Source of the DNA: Selenomonadaceae bacterium | GTDB lineage: Bacteria > Bacillota > Negativicutes > Selenomonadales > Selenomonadaceae | Assembly (NCBI GenBank): GCA_017427545.1 | Contig: JAFRSO010000044.1 | Coordinates: 1 to 41,516 of the forward strand | DNA: 41,516 nucleotides | Direction: 5' to 3' | Part shown: one piece after another, positions 15,330 to 23,704 of the stretch | How the letters are laid out: every line of letters starts with the position of its first letter | Numbering within the stretch: position 1 is the stretch's first letter | Program-made: the position numbers and the translations under genes | Notes under the pieces: generated by a model | Seen by the model: the letters and a program-made list of their open reading frames with translations, nothing else | Told to the model about the DNA's origin: nothing | Databases searched by the model: none

Positions 15330-16640
15330 ATGAGAATTGTAACCGGTTCAGAAATCGGGCGGGAGGCTGTCGAAAAACTCCTGACCAAAAAATCTTTTGA
15401 TGAGGTTGAATTATCACCGAAGATTCGCGCCGCCAATAAAAAAATTTTCGGCGAAGATTTGAGCGCGATTGAAATTGTCCGCAAAATCGTTTCGGACGTT
15501 CGCAAATTCGGTGACGCGGCAGTTATCGACTACACGAAAAAAATTGACGGCGTGGAGCTTGAAAATTTTTCCGTCGACCTTGAAGACATTGACATTGATT
15601 CGGAAATTTTATCGTCGCTGAAAGTTGCGGCTGAAAATATTCGTCGCTTTCACGTCGAACAACTCCCGAAGTCTTGGATAACTTATCGCGGCGAAAATTC
15701 TTTGCTTGGTCAAGCGATTATTCCCCTCGAACGCGTCGGAGTTTATGTCCCAGGCGGAACTGCGGCTTATCCTTCAAGCGTGCTGATGAATATCATTCCC
15801 GCAAAAGTCGCCGGCGTCCGCGAAATTATCATGTGCACGCCCAACGCCAATAAAACTGTCCTTGCCGCAGCAAAACTCGCGGGCGTCGATAAAATTTTCA
15901 ATATCGGTGGGGCGCAGGCGATTGCGGCTATGGCTTTCGGTACTGAACAAATTCCGCGCGTCAACAAGATTGTCGGCCCCGGAAATATTTTCGTCACGCT
16001 CGCCAAAAAGGAAGTTTACGGCCACTGCGATATTGACATGCTCGCCGGCCCAAGTGAAATTTTGATTATCGCCGACGACACTGCCAATCCGATTTACGCC
16101 GCGGCAGATTTGCTTAGTCAGGCCGAACATGATCCGCTGGCCTGCAGTATTTTAATCACGACTAGTCAGACGCTTGCCGAAAAAATTTCTGCGGAGGTCG
16201 ACGCTCAATTTAAAAATCTTCCGCGTAGAGAAATTGCCGCCGCTGCAATCGAACGCAACGGTTTAATCGTCGTGGCTGAAAATTTGGACGAAGCTGTTGA
16301 CTTCGCGAATTTTTCTGCGCCCGAACATTTGGAACTTTTGACAGCTGCGCCGTTTGAACTTCTGCCGAAAATCAAAAATGCCGGCGCAATTTTCTTGGGA
16401 GCATATTCACCCGAACCGCTCGGCGATTATCTTGCGGGGCCGAATCATGTTTTGCCGACGGGCGGAACTGCGAAATTTTATTCCGTCCTCAACGTCGAAA
16501 CTTTCCTCAAGCGCACGAGTTTAATTTCATACACGCGAAAAGATTTGCTCAATGCGGCGGGCGATATAATTCGGCTGGCGGAGGCTGAAGGATTGCAGGC
16601 ACATGCTGCGGCGATACGACAACGGGAGGAATTTTCATGA
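15330..16640 (+). CDS. hisD: Histidinol dehydrogenase
   Basis: Catalyses the last two oxidations of histidine synthesis, L-histidinol to L-histidine, with zinc and NAD+. The 436-residue length is normal. Conserved segments: YVPGGTAAYPSSVLMN, the GGAQAIAAMAFGT/IVGPGN stretch, DMLAGPSEI, QAEHDPLA with zinc-binding Gln/His, APEHLEL with the catalytic Glu-His, and GPNHVLPTGG. The ATG at 15330 follows GGGGGAAGG. The sbcD start overlaps its stop by four bases. hisD and hisIE are 10 kb apart here rather than in one his operon. Confidence 0.96.
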   Translation: MRIVTGSEIGREAVEKLLTKKSFDEVELSPKIRAANKKIFGEDLSAIEIVRKIVSDVRKFGDAAVIDYTKKIDGVELENFSVDLEDIDIDSEILSSLKVAAENIRRFHVEQLPKSWITYRGENSLLGQAIIPLERVGVYVPGGTAAYPSSVLMNIIPAKVAGVREIIMCTPNANKTVLAAAKLAGVDKIFNIGGAQAIAAMAFGTEQIPRVNKIVGPGNIFVTLAKKEVYGHCDIDMLAGPSEILIIADDTANPIYAAADLLSQAEHDPLACSILITTSQTLAEKISAEVDAQFKNLPRREIAAAAIERNGLIVVAENLDEAVDFANFSAPEHLELLTAAPFELLPKIKNAGAIFLGAYSPEPLGDYLAGPNHVLPTGGTAKFYSVLNVETFLKRTSLISYTRKDLLNAAGDIIRLAEAEGLQAHAAAIRQREEFS

Positions 16641-17740
16641 GATTTTTGCACACCGCTGATTGGCACCTCGGCAAGACGCTCAAGGGTCAAAATCTTCTCG
16701 ACGACCAGAAATTTATCCTCGACGAAATTTTTCACATCATCGACGATCAAAGGCTTGACGCGATTTTGATTGCCGGCGACGTGTACGACAGGGGCGTTCC
16801 GCCGATTGATGCCGTCGAACTTTTCAACGAGACTTTGACGAAATTGGCTGAAAAAAATTTACCGACGCTGATTATTTCCGGCAATCACGACAGCGCAACC
16901 CGCTTGAATTTCGGCAACAAAATTTTTGAGCGGCAAAATATTTTTATCGCGGCAAAAGTTTCCGACGTCCCTAAAACCGTCGTGCTGGAAGATAGCTTCG
17001 GCGAAATTTATTTCTCGATGATTCCTTACTTTGAGCCGGGCGAAATTAAAGCAAAATTTTTCACTGCCGACGCCGAACGTCCGACTTATAACGCCGCGAA
17101 TAAATTTTACGTCGACCTTGCGCGGCAACAAATTCCTCACGGTAAACGCAGCGTCGCAATGGGGCATGTTTTCTTGACGGGCGGCGATGAATCTGATTCT
17201 GAACGAAAAATTGTCGGCACGCTCTCGAACGTCGACGCAAATATTTTCGACGATTATAATTACGTCGCGCTCGGACATTTGCACCGTCCGCAAAAATTTT
17301 ACAGCGGCTCCCCGCTCAAATATTCATTCGATGAGGCCAATCAGAAAAAATCCGTGACAATTGTCGACATTGACGATAGCGGCGCGGCTCATGTTGAAAA
17401 AATTCCTCTCACGCCGAAACGGGACGTTAAAGTTGTCAGCGGCACTTTCGACGAGCTGAAAAATATTCCTCGGACGGAAGATTACATTTGCGCAAAACTC
17501 ACCGAACGCGTCATCAACGTCCAGGATAAATTGGCGTGGATTTTCCCGAATCTTTTAAGCGTCGAATTTGACTTCCTGCAAAATTTTTCCGACGACGGCT
17601 CGACCGGCAAATTCGGCGAAGTCATTTCGACTTTGGATTACTTCGCGGACTTTTTCAAGACTCAAACCGGCGAAGATTTGAGCAGCGATTATCGCGAGGC
17701 AATGAGCGTTTTCTTGACGGAAATTTCTAAGGAGGAATGA
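16637..17740 (+). CDS. sbcD: Exonuclease SbcCD, nuclease subunit D
   Basis: Mre11-type metallophosphoesterase of the SbcCD complex, which cuts DNA hairpins and protein-blocked ends. Phosphoesterase motifs are ordered: TADWHLG (6-12), IAGDVYDRG (45-53), ISGNHDSATR (about 79-88), MGHVFLTG (about 174-181) and ALGHLHRPQ (about 213-221). The 367 residues fit the family. It begins inside the hisD stop (ATGA) and sbcC follows after 3 bases. A hairpin-cleaving nuclease is notable in a window full of palindromic repeats, though the gene is widespread. Confidence 0.95.
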   Translation: MRFLHTADWHLGKTLKGQNLLDDQKFILDEIFHIIDDQRLDAILIAGDVYDRGVPPIDAVELFNETLTKLAEKNLPTLIISGNHDSATRLNFGNKIFERQNIFIAAKVSDVPKTVVLEDSFGEIYFSMIPYFEPGEIKAKFFTADAERPTYNAANKFYVDLARQQIPHGKRSVAMGHVFLTGGDESDSERKIVGTLSNVDANIFDDYNYVALGHLHRPQKFYSGSPLKYSFDEANQKKSVTIVDIDDSGAAHVEKIPLTPKRDVKVVSGTFDELKNIPRTEDYICAKLTERVINVQDKLAWIFPNLLSVEFDFLQNFSDDGSTGKFGEVISTLDYFADFFKTQTGEDLSSDYREAMSVFLTEISKEE

Positions 17741-17743
17741 GTT

Positions 17744-20398
17744 TTGCGACCGATTAGTTTAAAGATGTCGGCGTTCGGACCTTACGTCAAGCCGATTGAG
17801 TTGAATTTTGAGACGGGCTTGAAGGGCGAAAATTTTTTCCTGATAAACGGCGCGACGGGTTCCGGTAAGACGACGATTATTGACGCGATTTGTTACGCGC
17901 TTTACGGTGAGGATTTTGGCGGGAAAAATGGCCGCAAGGGTTCGATTATGCGTTCCGAACAGGCCTTGCCGACCGTCAAGACCGAAGTGGAATTTACCTT
18001 TTCGTTGCGCGGGAAGATTTATCGAATCGTGCGCAGTCCCCGATATGAGCGGGCGAAAATTCGCGGTGAGGGTTTGACTGAAGAGAAGGCCGCGGCTGAA
18101 ATTTACGAGAACGGAAATTTTGTCGAGACCAAAGACGTTTCCGAGTACGTGAAAAATCTTTTGAAATTTGAGTGCGATCAATTCCGTCAAGTGGTCGTGT
18201 TGCCGCAAGGTGAGTTCAAAAAATTTTTGACGGCGCAATCCGGCGATAGGCAAAAAGTTTTGGATATGCTCTTCGACGCGGAATTTTTCAAGCGCGTGGA
18301 AGATGAACTCAAGGTAAAGGCCGCCGATGCTAAAAAAATTTTCGACGAACTGACCGAACGCAAGAAAAATTATTTGGAGGAAGCGGGCGGTGCTGAAGAG
18401 GAATTGCCGACGCTGATTAAAAAATTTTCGGACGAACTCGACGCGGCTCAAGTGCAGTTGAAAACTTTGGAGGCGCAATTTCTCACCGCGCAGAAAAATT
18501 TCACTGACGGCGAAAATTTATCCAAGCAGTTCAGCGACCTTGCAAAGAAATCTGATGAACTCGACGCCGCACAAAATTTATTGCGGAAAATTTCGGGGGA
18601 ATTGTCAGCGGCAAAAATCGAATTCGACAAGCGCACGGCTGAAGAATCTTTGCGGGAAAATTTGAAACTTATAATCAAAGAACTTTCCGAAAAAAAATCG
18701 TCGCTGGAAAAACTCAAGGTTAAGCGGCAGGAATGTCAAGCGGCAGTCAAGGCGGCTGAAGAATCATCAGAGGAAGTCAAAAGGCTCACGGGCTTAAAAG
18801 CAAAGTGCGATAAATTGATGGCTGAATTAAAATCGGACGTTGAAAAACTTCGTGACGCGCCCGCGAAATTGAAAGTTGCCGAACAGAATTTGAAGGACGC
18901 TCAAGCTCGCGAAAAACTTTTGGCGGAGATAAAAGAACTTCGCAAAAAATTTTCGGTAGCGGAAAAAAATTTGCTGTCGTCGCAAAAATTACATGATGAG
19001 GCAGAAAAAAATCTTTCAGAGCTTCGCGAACGACAAATTTCGGGGAGTGCGGCAAGATTGGCGGCGACGTTGGAAGAGGGCAAGCCGTGCCCGGTATGCG
19101 GCTCAATTCATCACCCGACGCCGGCAACTTCAAGGGCAGCAATTCCGACGGACGCGCAAATTAAATCCGCCGAATCGAATTTGCAGAAACTCGCTCGGCA
19201 AAAAGATTCCGACGCTGAAACATTAGCGGGCTTGAAGAGTGAACTCAAGACTAAGGAAAATGATTTGGCGGAAAAGTCGGAAGTCTTGACGGTTAAGGAG
19301 GCTCAAGCGGAAGTCGATAAAATTTCGGCGAACGTGGAGAAATTGGAGCGTTGGCGCGTACGAATCAAAGACGGCGAAGTAAAAATTTCGGAGACAGATA
19401 AAGCACTTTCGGCGGCGCAGGAGACTGATAAAAAATTTTCGGGCGCGGCTGAAAAATTGCGCGGTGAGGTTGCGGCGATGGCTCGTGAAGTCGACGAAAA
19501 ATATTTGGCGGACGAAAAACTTTTGGACGCGGAAATTTCTTCGGAAACAAAAAAACTCGACGAACTCAACACTGCATTTCACACGGCGCAAGAAAATTTC
19601 AATCGGCTGGAAAAGGGATTGGCGGCTCAAAAGTCGACAGTCGCGGCGGCTGAAAAAAATAAATCCGAAGTTGCCGTGCGGGTCGAAGGAAAAACTCAAC
19701 CGGACTTGCGCGCGCTGAAAAAAATTTTTGAAGACACGAAATCAGCTGAACGTTCAGCGATTGAGGCTAATGCAAAACTTTCGGAGAAAATTGAGCGGCT
19801 CAAGGACATTGCAAAAAAAATTTCCGAACTTGCCGACAAGCTCAAATCTGCAGATAAAAATTATTTGATGTGGAAGACTCTTTCGGAAGTGGCGAACGGT
19901 AAGACTTCCAAAATTTCGTTCCAACGCTACTATCTTGCGACGATGTTTAAGGACGTTATTCGTGAGGCGAACAATCGGTTGGAGAAGATGAGCGGCGGGC
20001 GTTATCGCTTCCAAAACAGAGAAGATGTCATCGGCCGTCAGAAAAAAGGCGGTTTGGACTTGGAAATTTTGGACGAATACACCGGCACGGCTCGACCTAT
20101 CGAAACTTTGAGCGGCGGTGAAAGTTTTTTGGCGTCATTGTCGTTGGCATTGGGATTGGCGGCAGTCGTTCAAAACAATTCGGGCGGCATTGAACTCGAC
20201 ACGATTTTTATCGACGAGGGCTTTGGCAGTTTGGATACGGAGACGCTTGATTTCGCAATGAAGACGTTGATTGAATTGCAAAGCGGCGGGCGATTGGTCG
20301 GGATAATTTCGCACGTCGAAGAGATAAAAAATCGAATGCCCGTCCGGCTCGAAGTGTTCAAGACTAAAACGGGCAGTTACGCAAAATTTATCGCGTGA
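17744..20398 (+). CDS. sbcC: Exonuclease SbcCD, ATPase subunit C
   Basis: Rad50-type SMC-like ATPase partner of SbcD. Walker A is GATGSGKTT (36-44), followed by FRQVVVLPQGEFKKFL, two long coiled coils, and the zinc-hook CPVC at 449-452 between them. The ABC signature LSGGE is at 789-793 and Walker B, IFIDEGFGSLD, just after. At 884 residues it is shorter than the E. coli protein, mainly through shorter coiled coils. The start is TTG at 17744 with GGAGG about 9 bases upstream; 3 bases separate it from sbcD. Very rich in Lys/Glu/Ala, with frequent AAAATTTT in the DNA. Confidence 0.95.
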   Translation: MRPISLKMSAFGPYVKPIELNFETGLKGENFFLINGATGSGKTTIIDAICYALYGEDFGGKNGRKGSIMRSEQALPTVKTEVEFTFSLRGKIYRIVRSPRYERAKIRGEGLTEEKAAAEIYENGNFVETKDVSEYVKNLLKFECDQFRQVVVLPQGEFKKFLTAQSGDRQKVLDMLFDAEFFKRVEDELKVKAADAKKIFDELTERKKNYLEEAGGAEEELPTLIKKFSDELDAAQVQLKTLEAQFLTAQKNFTDGENLSKQFSDLAKKSDELDAAQNLLRKISGELSAAKIEFDKRTAEESLRENLKLIIKELSEKKSSLEKLKVKRQECQAAVKAAEESSEEVKRLTGLKAKCDKLMAELKSDVEKLRDAPAKLKVAEQNLKDAQAREKLLAEIKELRKKFSVAEKNLLSSQKLHDEAEKNLSELRERQISGSAARLAATLEEGKPCPVCGSIHHPTPATSRAAIPTDAQIKSAESNLQKLARQKDSDAETLAGLKSELKTKENDLAEKSEVLTVKEAQAEVDKISANVEKLERWRVRIKDGEVKISETDKALSAAQETDKKFSGAAEKLRGEVAAMAREVDEKYLADEKLLDAEISSETKKLDELNTAFHTAQENFNRLEKGLAAQKSTVAAAEKNKSEVAVRVEGKTQPDLRALKKIFEDTKSAERSAIEANAKLSEKIERLKDIAKKISELADKLKSADKNYLMWKTLSEVANGKTSKISFQRYYLATMFKDVIREANNRLEKMSGGRYRFQNREDVIGRQKKGGLDLEILDEYTGTARPIETLSGGESFLASLSLALGLAAVVQNNSGGIELDTIFIDEGFGSLDTETLDFAMKTLIELQSGGRLVGIISHVEEIKNRMPVRLEVFKTKTGSYAKFIA

Positions 20399-20419
20399 GC
20401 TTCCCACGAAAAATTTTTT

Positions 20420-20446
20420 GTCGCTTTAACGGGCGGCAATTTTTTT
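20420..20446 (+). terminator. Weak terminator-like hairpin after sbcC
   Basis: GTCGC pairs with GCGGC (one G-T) across a short loop, followed by a run of seven T. The -10 of the next gene begins immediately after the T-run. Confidence 0.4.
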
Positions 20447-20447
20447 G

Positions 20448-20456
20448 TGATATAAT
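20448..20456 (+). promoter_or_regulatory. Extended -10 promoter TGATATAAT (diguanylate cyclase gene)
   Basis: The exact nonamer lies 30 bases before the ATG at 20487 and directly behind the T-run of the preceding hairpin. Confidence 0.7.
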
Positions 20457-20486
20457 CGGGCAAAAACTATTGAGGTAAAAATTTTT

Positions 20487-22343
20487 ATGCAAGAAAGAAA
20501 TTATCCGTCACCGATTTTGATATGCGCCGCGGCAATCGCGCTGAATTTGTTCGGAGCATTCGTCGCGGAAACTTTTGAGTTGCCGTTGTATTTGGACACG
20601 GGCGGGACAATTTTAATCGCCATGATGAGCGGCTACGTACCGGCAATCGTCGTGGGATTTGCCACAAATTTTTTAGCGTCATTCGTCGACGAATCCGAAA
20701 TGTATTATTGCTCGGTCAGCATTTTCATTGCGATTTATACGACGTTCCTTGCGCGACGAAATGTCTTTAAAAGTTTTCTCAAGACGCTCTCGGCAATACC
20801 CGCGCTGGCATTGGTGGCGACGATTTTAAGCGAAGTCATCGGGAAATTTTTATTTTGCACGGGCGTCGTCCAGGCCTTGAGCGAAATTCAAATGCACTTC
20901 ACGACGATTTTTTTGCAAGAGCTTGCCGACAAGGGCTTAATGATTGTGGCGGCATTTGTGCTGATGAAAACTTTGCCGGCGCAGGTGAAAAATATTTTTC
21001 GCGGTCTGGGACAAAAGCAAGCACCTTTGACCGTCGAAATGAGGAGCGCGCTTTACAAAGGCAACTGCCCGAAATCGTCACTGCGTGTGAAAGTTCTTTT
21101 GATATTGATGTTGAGTTCGCTGTTTATTGCGGCGTCGATTGCCTCAATCAGCTACAGAATTTTTGAGCAAGCTTGCGTTGGCGTGCAAATAAAAATCGGT
21201 GACGGACTTGCCGCGATTGCCGCCGATCAAATTGACATTGCAAATCTTGACGCCTCGAAAGAAAATCTCCGCAGCATAAAACACAGCAACGTTGATGTCA
21301 GAAGTTTGCGCGTCGAAAAATTTTCTGCTCAAGGCGGCCGTGTAATTTTCGACGCCGATATAAATTCTCCGCCCGACGAAAATATTTTGCCTTACCTCGA
21401 CGACTTGCTTGCCGGCAAACCGATTGAGCCGATTATTTCCGGTAACCGATTGACGATTTACAAACCGGTTTATGACGCGGCGGGCAATGCTCAATGTTAC
21501 GTCGTGATTGAAATGTCGCTGGGTTTAATTTCAGATTACGGCAGGGCTTTTACCGCTAAAGTTCTCGCGCTGTTTTCGGGATGTTTTATTTTCGTCTTCG
21601 TTATCGGCTTGCGTTTCGTCGAAAACAATATTGTCCTGCCCGTCAACACGATGTCATATTGCGCGGGAAATTTTGTTTACGACACCGACAAGGGCTGTAA
21701 AAATAATCTTGAGCAGATTCAGCAGTTGGATATTCATACGGGCGACGAGATAGAAAATTTATATCACGCGCTGATTAAGACGACGCAAAATGCCATGGAT
21801 TATTTCGAGGGATTGCGGCGTGCGAAGCGTCAAGTTGCCGAAATGGACGAGCTGGCGCATAAGGATTCGTTGACCGGCATAAAAAATAAAGCCGCCTATG
21901 ATGAGACGACTTCGCGGCTGGATAAAAAAATTTCTGCGGGCGACGCGGAATTTTGTATCGTGATGGTCGATGTGAACTATCTTAAGCGCGTCAACGACAC
22001 TTACGGTCACGAGCGCGGCAATACTTACCTCATAAACGCCGGCAAGTTAATTTGTTCGGTCTTCGGTGAGGAGCATGTTTATCGGATTGGCGGTGATGAA
22101 TTTGTCGTGGTGATTGAAGGCGAAAAAGTTTCTCTGTGCAAATATTTCGTTGAGCAGTTCAAAGCTGAAATGGCGCGTAAAAATGCCAACAAGTTGCTGG
22201 AGCCTTGGGAAAAAGTTTCGGCGGCGGTAGGACTTTCATTTTTCGAGCCTGCAAAAGATAAAACTGCCGACGAAGTTTTCAAGCGGGCTGATAAGGAAAT
22301 GTACGCGAATAAATTGGCGATGAAGGCTGCGCGGACTTCTTGA
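20487..22343 (+). CDS. Membrane-bound diguanylate cyclase (GGDEF) with multi-helix sensor
   Basis: 618 residues. The N-terminal 165 or so hold five to six helices with a segment LYLDTGGTILIAMMSGYVP that recalls substrate-binding (S) components of ECF transporters or a MASE-type sensor. A helix at about 202-222 leads into an extracytoplasmic Cache-like region (about 225-345) ending IYKPVYDAAGNAQCYVVIEMS, then a helix, a HAMP-like linker and the GGDEF domain with intact GGDEF at 535-539. No RxxD inhibitory site is seen five residues before it, so product inhibition may be absent. It has its own promoter. A paralogue of the same architecture lies at 28873-30822. Confidence 0.88.
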   Translation: MQERNYPSPILICAAAIALNLFGAFVAETFELPLYLDTGGTILIAMMSGYVPAIVVGFATNFLASFVDESEMYYCSVSIFIAIYTTFLARRNVFKSFLKTLSAIPALALVATILSEVIGKFLFCTGVVQALSEIQMHFTTIFLQELADKGLMIVAAFVLMKTLPAQVKNIFRGLGQKQAPLTVEMRSALYKGNCPKSSLRVKVLLILMLSSLFIAASIASISYRIFEQACVGVQIKIGDGLAAIAADQIDIANLDASKENLRSIKHSNVDVRSLRVEKFSAQGGRVIFDADINSPPDENILPYLDDLLAGKPIEPIISGNRLTIYKPVYDAAGNAQCYVVIEMSLGLISDYGRAFTAKVLALFSGCFIFVFVIGLRFVENNIVLPVNTMSYCAGNFVYDTDKGCKNNLEQIQQLDIHTGDEIENLYHALIKTTQNAMDYFEGLRRAKRQVAEMDELAHKDSLTGIKNKAAYDETTSRLDKKISAGDAEFCIVMVDVNYLKRVNDTYGHERGNTYLINAGKLICSVFGEEHVYRIGGDEFVVVIEGEKVSLCKYFVEQFKAEMARKNANKLLEPWEKVSAAVGLSFFEPAKDKTADEVFKRADKEMYANKLAMKAARTS

Positions 22344-22372
22344 TAAAAATTTTTCCGTGACGCGGCAAGTTA

Positions 22373-22381
22373 TGATATAAT
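22373..22381 (+). promoter_or_regulatory. Extended -10 promoter TGATATAAT (Rpn gene)
   Basis: The exact nonamer lies 28 bases before the ATG at 22410. The transcript probably covers both the nuclease gene and the small duplicate gene, as no terminator lies between them. Confidence 0.7.
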
Positions 22382-22409
22382 TGATAAAAATTTTTTTGGA
22401 GCAGGATTA

Positions 22410-23309
22410 ATGGACGAATCGAAGAGAGTTTATAAAGATTCGCTGTTCAGGGCATATTTCAAGAACGCGGAAAATTTTGTGCAACTTTGCAACGCGGTTA
22501 CCGGTTTGAACTTGAAAGCCTCTCAACTTAGCGAAAATTCGGTTGACGAAATTTTATTCAGCAGTCTGCGCAATGATGTTTCATTCAGCGCGGGGGAAAG
22601 TTGCTTTATATTTTTCGAGCATCAGAGCACGCAGAATTTAAACATGCCGTTGAGAATGCTTTTCTATCTGTCGTTGCTGTACAAACCTCAAGCCGGCGAT
22701 AATTTCATTTATCGAACCAAAATGATTCACTTGCCCGCGCCGAGATTTTTTGTCTTTTACAACGGCAAGGAGCCATGCCCTGAAGTTAGTACGCTGAAAC
22801 TTTCGGACGCTTTTTCTATGGCGGGCGATATTGAATTGACCGTCAAGGTTTTCAACATCAACTACAACGAAAAATTTCGCTTGATTCAAAATTGTCGTCC
22901 GTTGCACGACTACAGCGTTTTCATTGAGCGTGTTGAATTTTATCTGGCGGCGGGCATGAAACGTGGCGAAGCAATTCTTGCCGCAATGAAATGGTGCATT
23001 GAAAATGATATCATGCGCGATTTTTTGAAGGCACACGAGTGGGAGGTGTTTGACATGGTTAATCTTGTTTGGAATGAGGAAGACGCTAAAAAATTTTACA
23101 TAGCTCAAGGTCGCGAGGAAGGTCTTCAAGAAGGGCGTCAAGAGGGGCGTCAAGAGGGACGTCAAGAAGGGCGTCAAGAAGGTAAAATGGAAACTTTGCT
23201 TGAAAATATCCGTAATCTTATGGAAACTTTACACTTATCGGCAGAAGCGGCAATGGATGCACTCAGAATTTCTCCGGAAAAACAAAAGGAACTTTCGCCG
23301 CTTATCTGA
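22410..23309 (+). CDS. Rpn family nuclease (PD-(D/E)XK, Transposase_31-like)
   Basis: 299 residues. The nuclease core is at about 5-155: VYKDSLFRAYF, RNDVSF with D56, FIFFEHQST (E70, Q72, the family's EHQS motif), LRMLFYLSLLY and FFVFYNG. The C-terminal part from about 211 holds a four-residue repeat, GRQE copied four times (about 240-255), then a helical end. In the Rpn family these proteins are toxic nucleases, and the small C-terminal domain made from an internal start is an antitoxin. Such an internal start, GGGAGGTG then ATG at 23055, is present here. The ATG at 22410 has GGAGCAGG upstream. No transposon ends were seen. Confidence 0.85.
   Translation: MDESKRVYKDSLFRAYFKNAENFVQLCNAVTGLNLKASQLSENSVDEILFSSLRNDVSFSAGESCFIFFEHQSTQNLNMPLRMLFYLSLLYKPQAGDNFIYRTKMIHLPAPRFFVFYNGKEPCPEVSTLKLSDAFSMAGDIELTVKVFNINYNEKFRLIQNCRPLHDYSVFIERVEFYLAAGMKRGEAILAAMKWCIENDIMRDFLKAHEWEVFDMVNLVWNEEDAKKFYIAQGREEGLQEGRQEGRQEGRQEGRQEGKMETLLENIRNLMETLHLSAEAAMDALRISPEKQKELSPLI
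23055..23309 (+). CDS. Candidate intragenic small protein (RpnS-like antitoxin)
   Basis: In-frame internal ATG (codon 216 of the Rpn gene) preceded by GGGAGGTG (23041-23048), six bases upstream, an ideal ribosome site within coding sequence. The product would be 84 residues, MVNLVWNEED to KELSPLI, containing the four-residue GRQE repeats. In characterised Rpn systems the equivalent separately translated C-terminal domain dimerises and blocks the full-length nuclease. Translation here is inferred; supporting it, the same ribosome site and ATG are retained in the free-standing downstream copy. Confidence 0.55.
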   Translation: MVNLVWNEEDAKKFYIAQGREEGLQEGRQEGRQEGRQEGRQEGKMETLLENIRNLMETLHLSAEAAMDALRISPEKQKELSPLI

Positions 23310-23322
23310 CGAGGTGTTTGAC

Positions 23323-23553
23323 ATGGTTAATCTTGTTTGGAATGAGGAAGACGCTAAAAAATTCTACATAGCTCAAGGTCGCGAGGAGGGTCTTCAAAAG
23401 GGGCGTCAAGAAGGGCGTCAAGAAGGTAAAATGGAAACTTTGCTTGAAAATATCCGTAATCTTATGGAAACTTTACACTTATCGGCAGAATCGGCAATGG
23501 ATGCACTCGGTATTTCTCCAGAAAAGCAAAAGGAATTTGAACCGCTCATTTGA
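23323..23553 (+). CDS. Free-standing duplicate of the Rpn C-terminal domain (possible antitoxin)
   Basis: 76 residues, nearly identical to the internal product of the preceding gene but in a different frame and as a separate ORF. The duplicated DNA spans 23311-23553 against 23043-23309, starting at GAGGTGTTTGACATG in both. Differences: two fewer 12-base repeat units (24 bases shorter), Q-E to Q-K in the first unit, A to S, R to G, and the ending KEFEPLI instead of KELSPLI. It keeps the ribosome site GAGGTG, starts 13 bases after the nuclease stop and is followed by a strong terminator. It could be an additional antitoxin dose, or a recombination remnant that still reads through. Confidence 0.6.
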   Translation: MVNLVWNEEDAKKFYIAQGREEGLQKGRQEGRQEGKMETLLENIRNLMETLHLSAESAMDALGISPEKQKEFEPLI

Positions 23554-23571
23554 ACCTTGCGAAAAATTTTT

Positions 23572-23601
23572 ATCTGTCGCTGAACACGGCAGATTTTTTT
23601 T
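23572..23601 (+). terminator. Rho-independent terminator after the Rpn locus
   Basis: ATCTGTCG (23572-23579) pairs with CGGCAGAT (23587-23594), an eight-base-pair stem with one G-T, then a run of eight T. Confidence 0.88.
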
Positions 23602-23609
23602 GCGCACTG

Positions 23610-23618
23610 TGTTATAAT
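23610..23618 (+). promoter_or_regulatory. Extended -10 promoter TGTTATAAT (waaA-lpxK)
   Basis: TG, one base, then TATAAT (23613-23618), nine bases after the T-run of the terminator. About 87 bases before the TTG start of the fusion gene, with a heptad repeat in the leader. Confidence 0.65.
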
Positions 23619-23623
23619 TTTAA

Positions 23624-23691
23624 GGGAAAAGGGAGAAGGGAAATGGGAAAGGGATTTTCAACTCCTAATTCCTCATTCCTAATTGAAAAAA
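23624..23691. repeat. Heptanucleotide-repeat element, GGGAAA type, with inverted arm
   Basis: AAGGGAA AAGGGAG AAGGGAA ATGGGAA AGGGATT, then CCTAATT CCTCATT CCTAATT in the same 7-base register. It lies in the 5' leader of waaA-lpxK and ends next to its ribosome site. Confidence 0.75.
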
Positions 23692-23704
23692 GGGAGCACG
23701 TTCA

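Larger units (their letters stand above)
23043..23553 (+). repeat. Tandem duplication of the Rpn 3' end
   Basis: Two direct copies, 23043-23309 and 23311-23553, separated by one base. The copies differ by a few substitutions and by two 12-base units in the GRQE-coding microsatellite. Confidence 0.9.

Noticed and set aside
22410..23553. Rpn locus as an insertion sequence
   Set aside because: Although the family is often labelled transposase, no terminal inverted repeats or target duplications are visible; the direct duplication covers only the 3' end.
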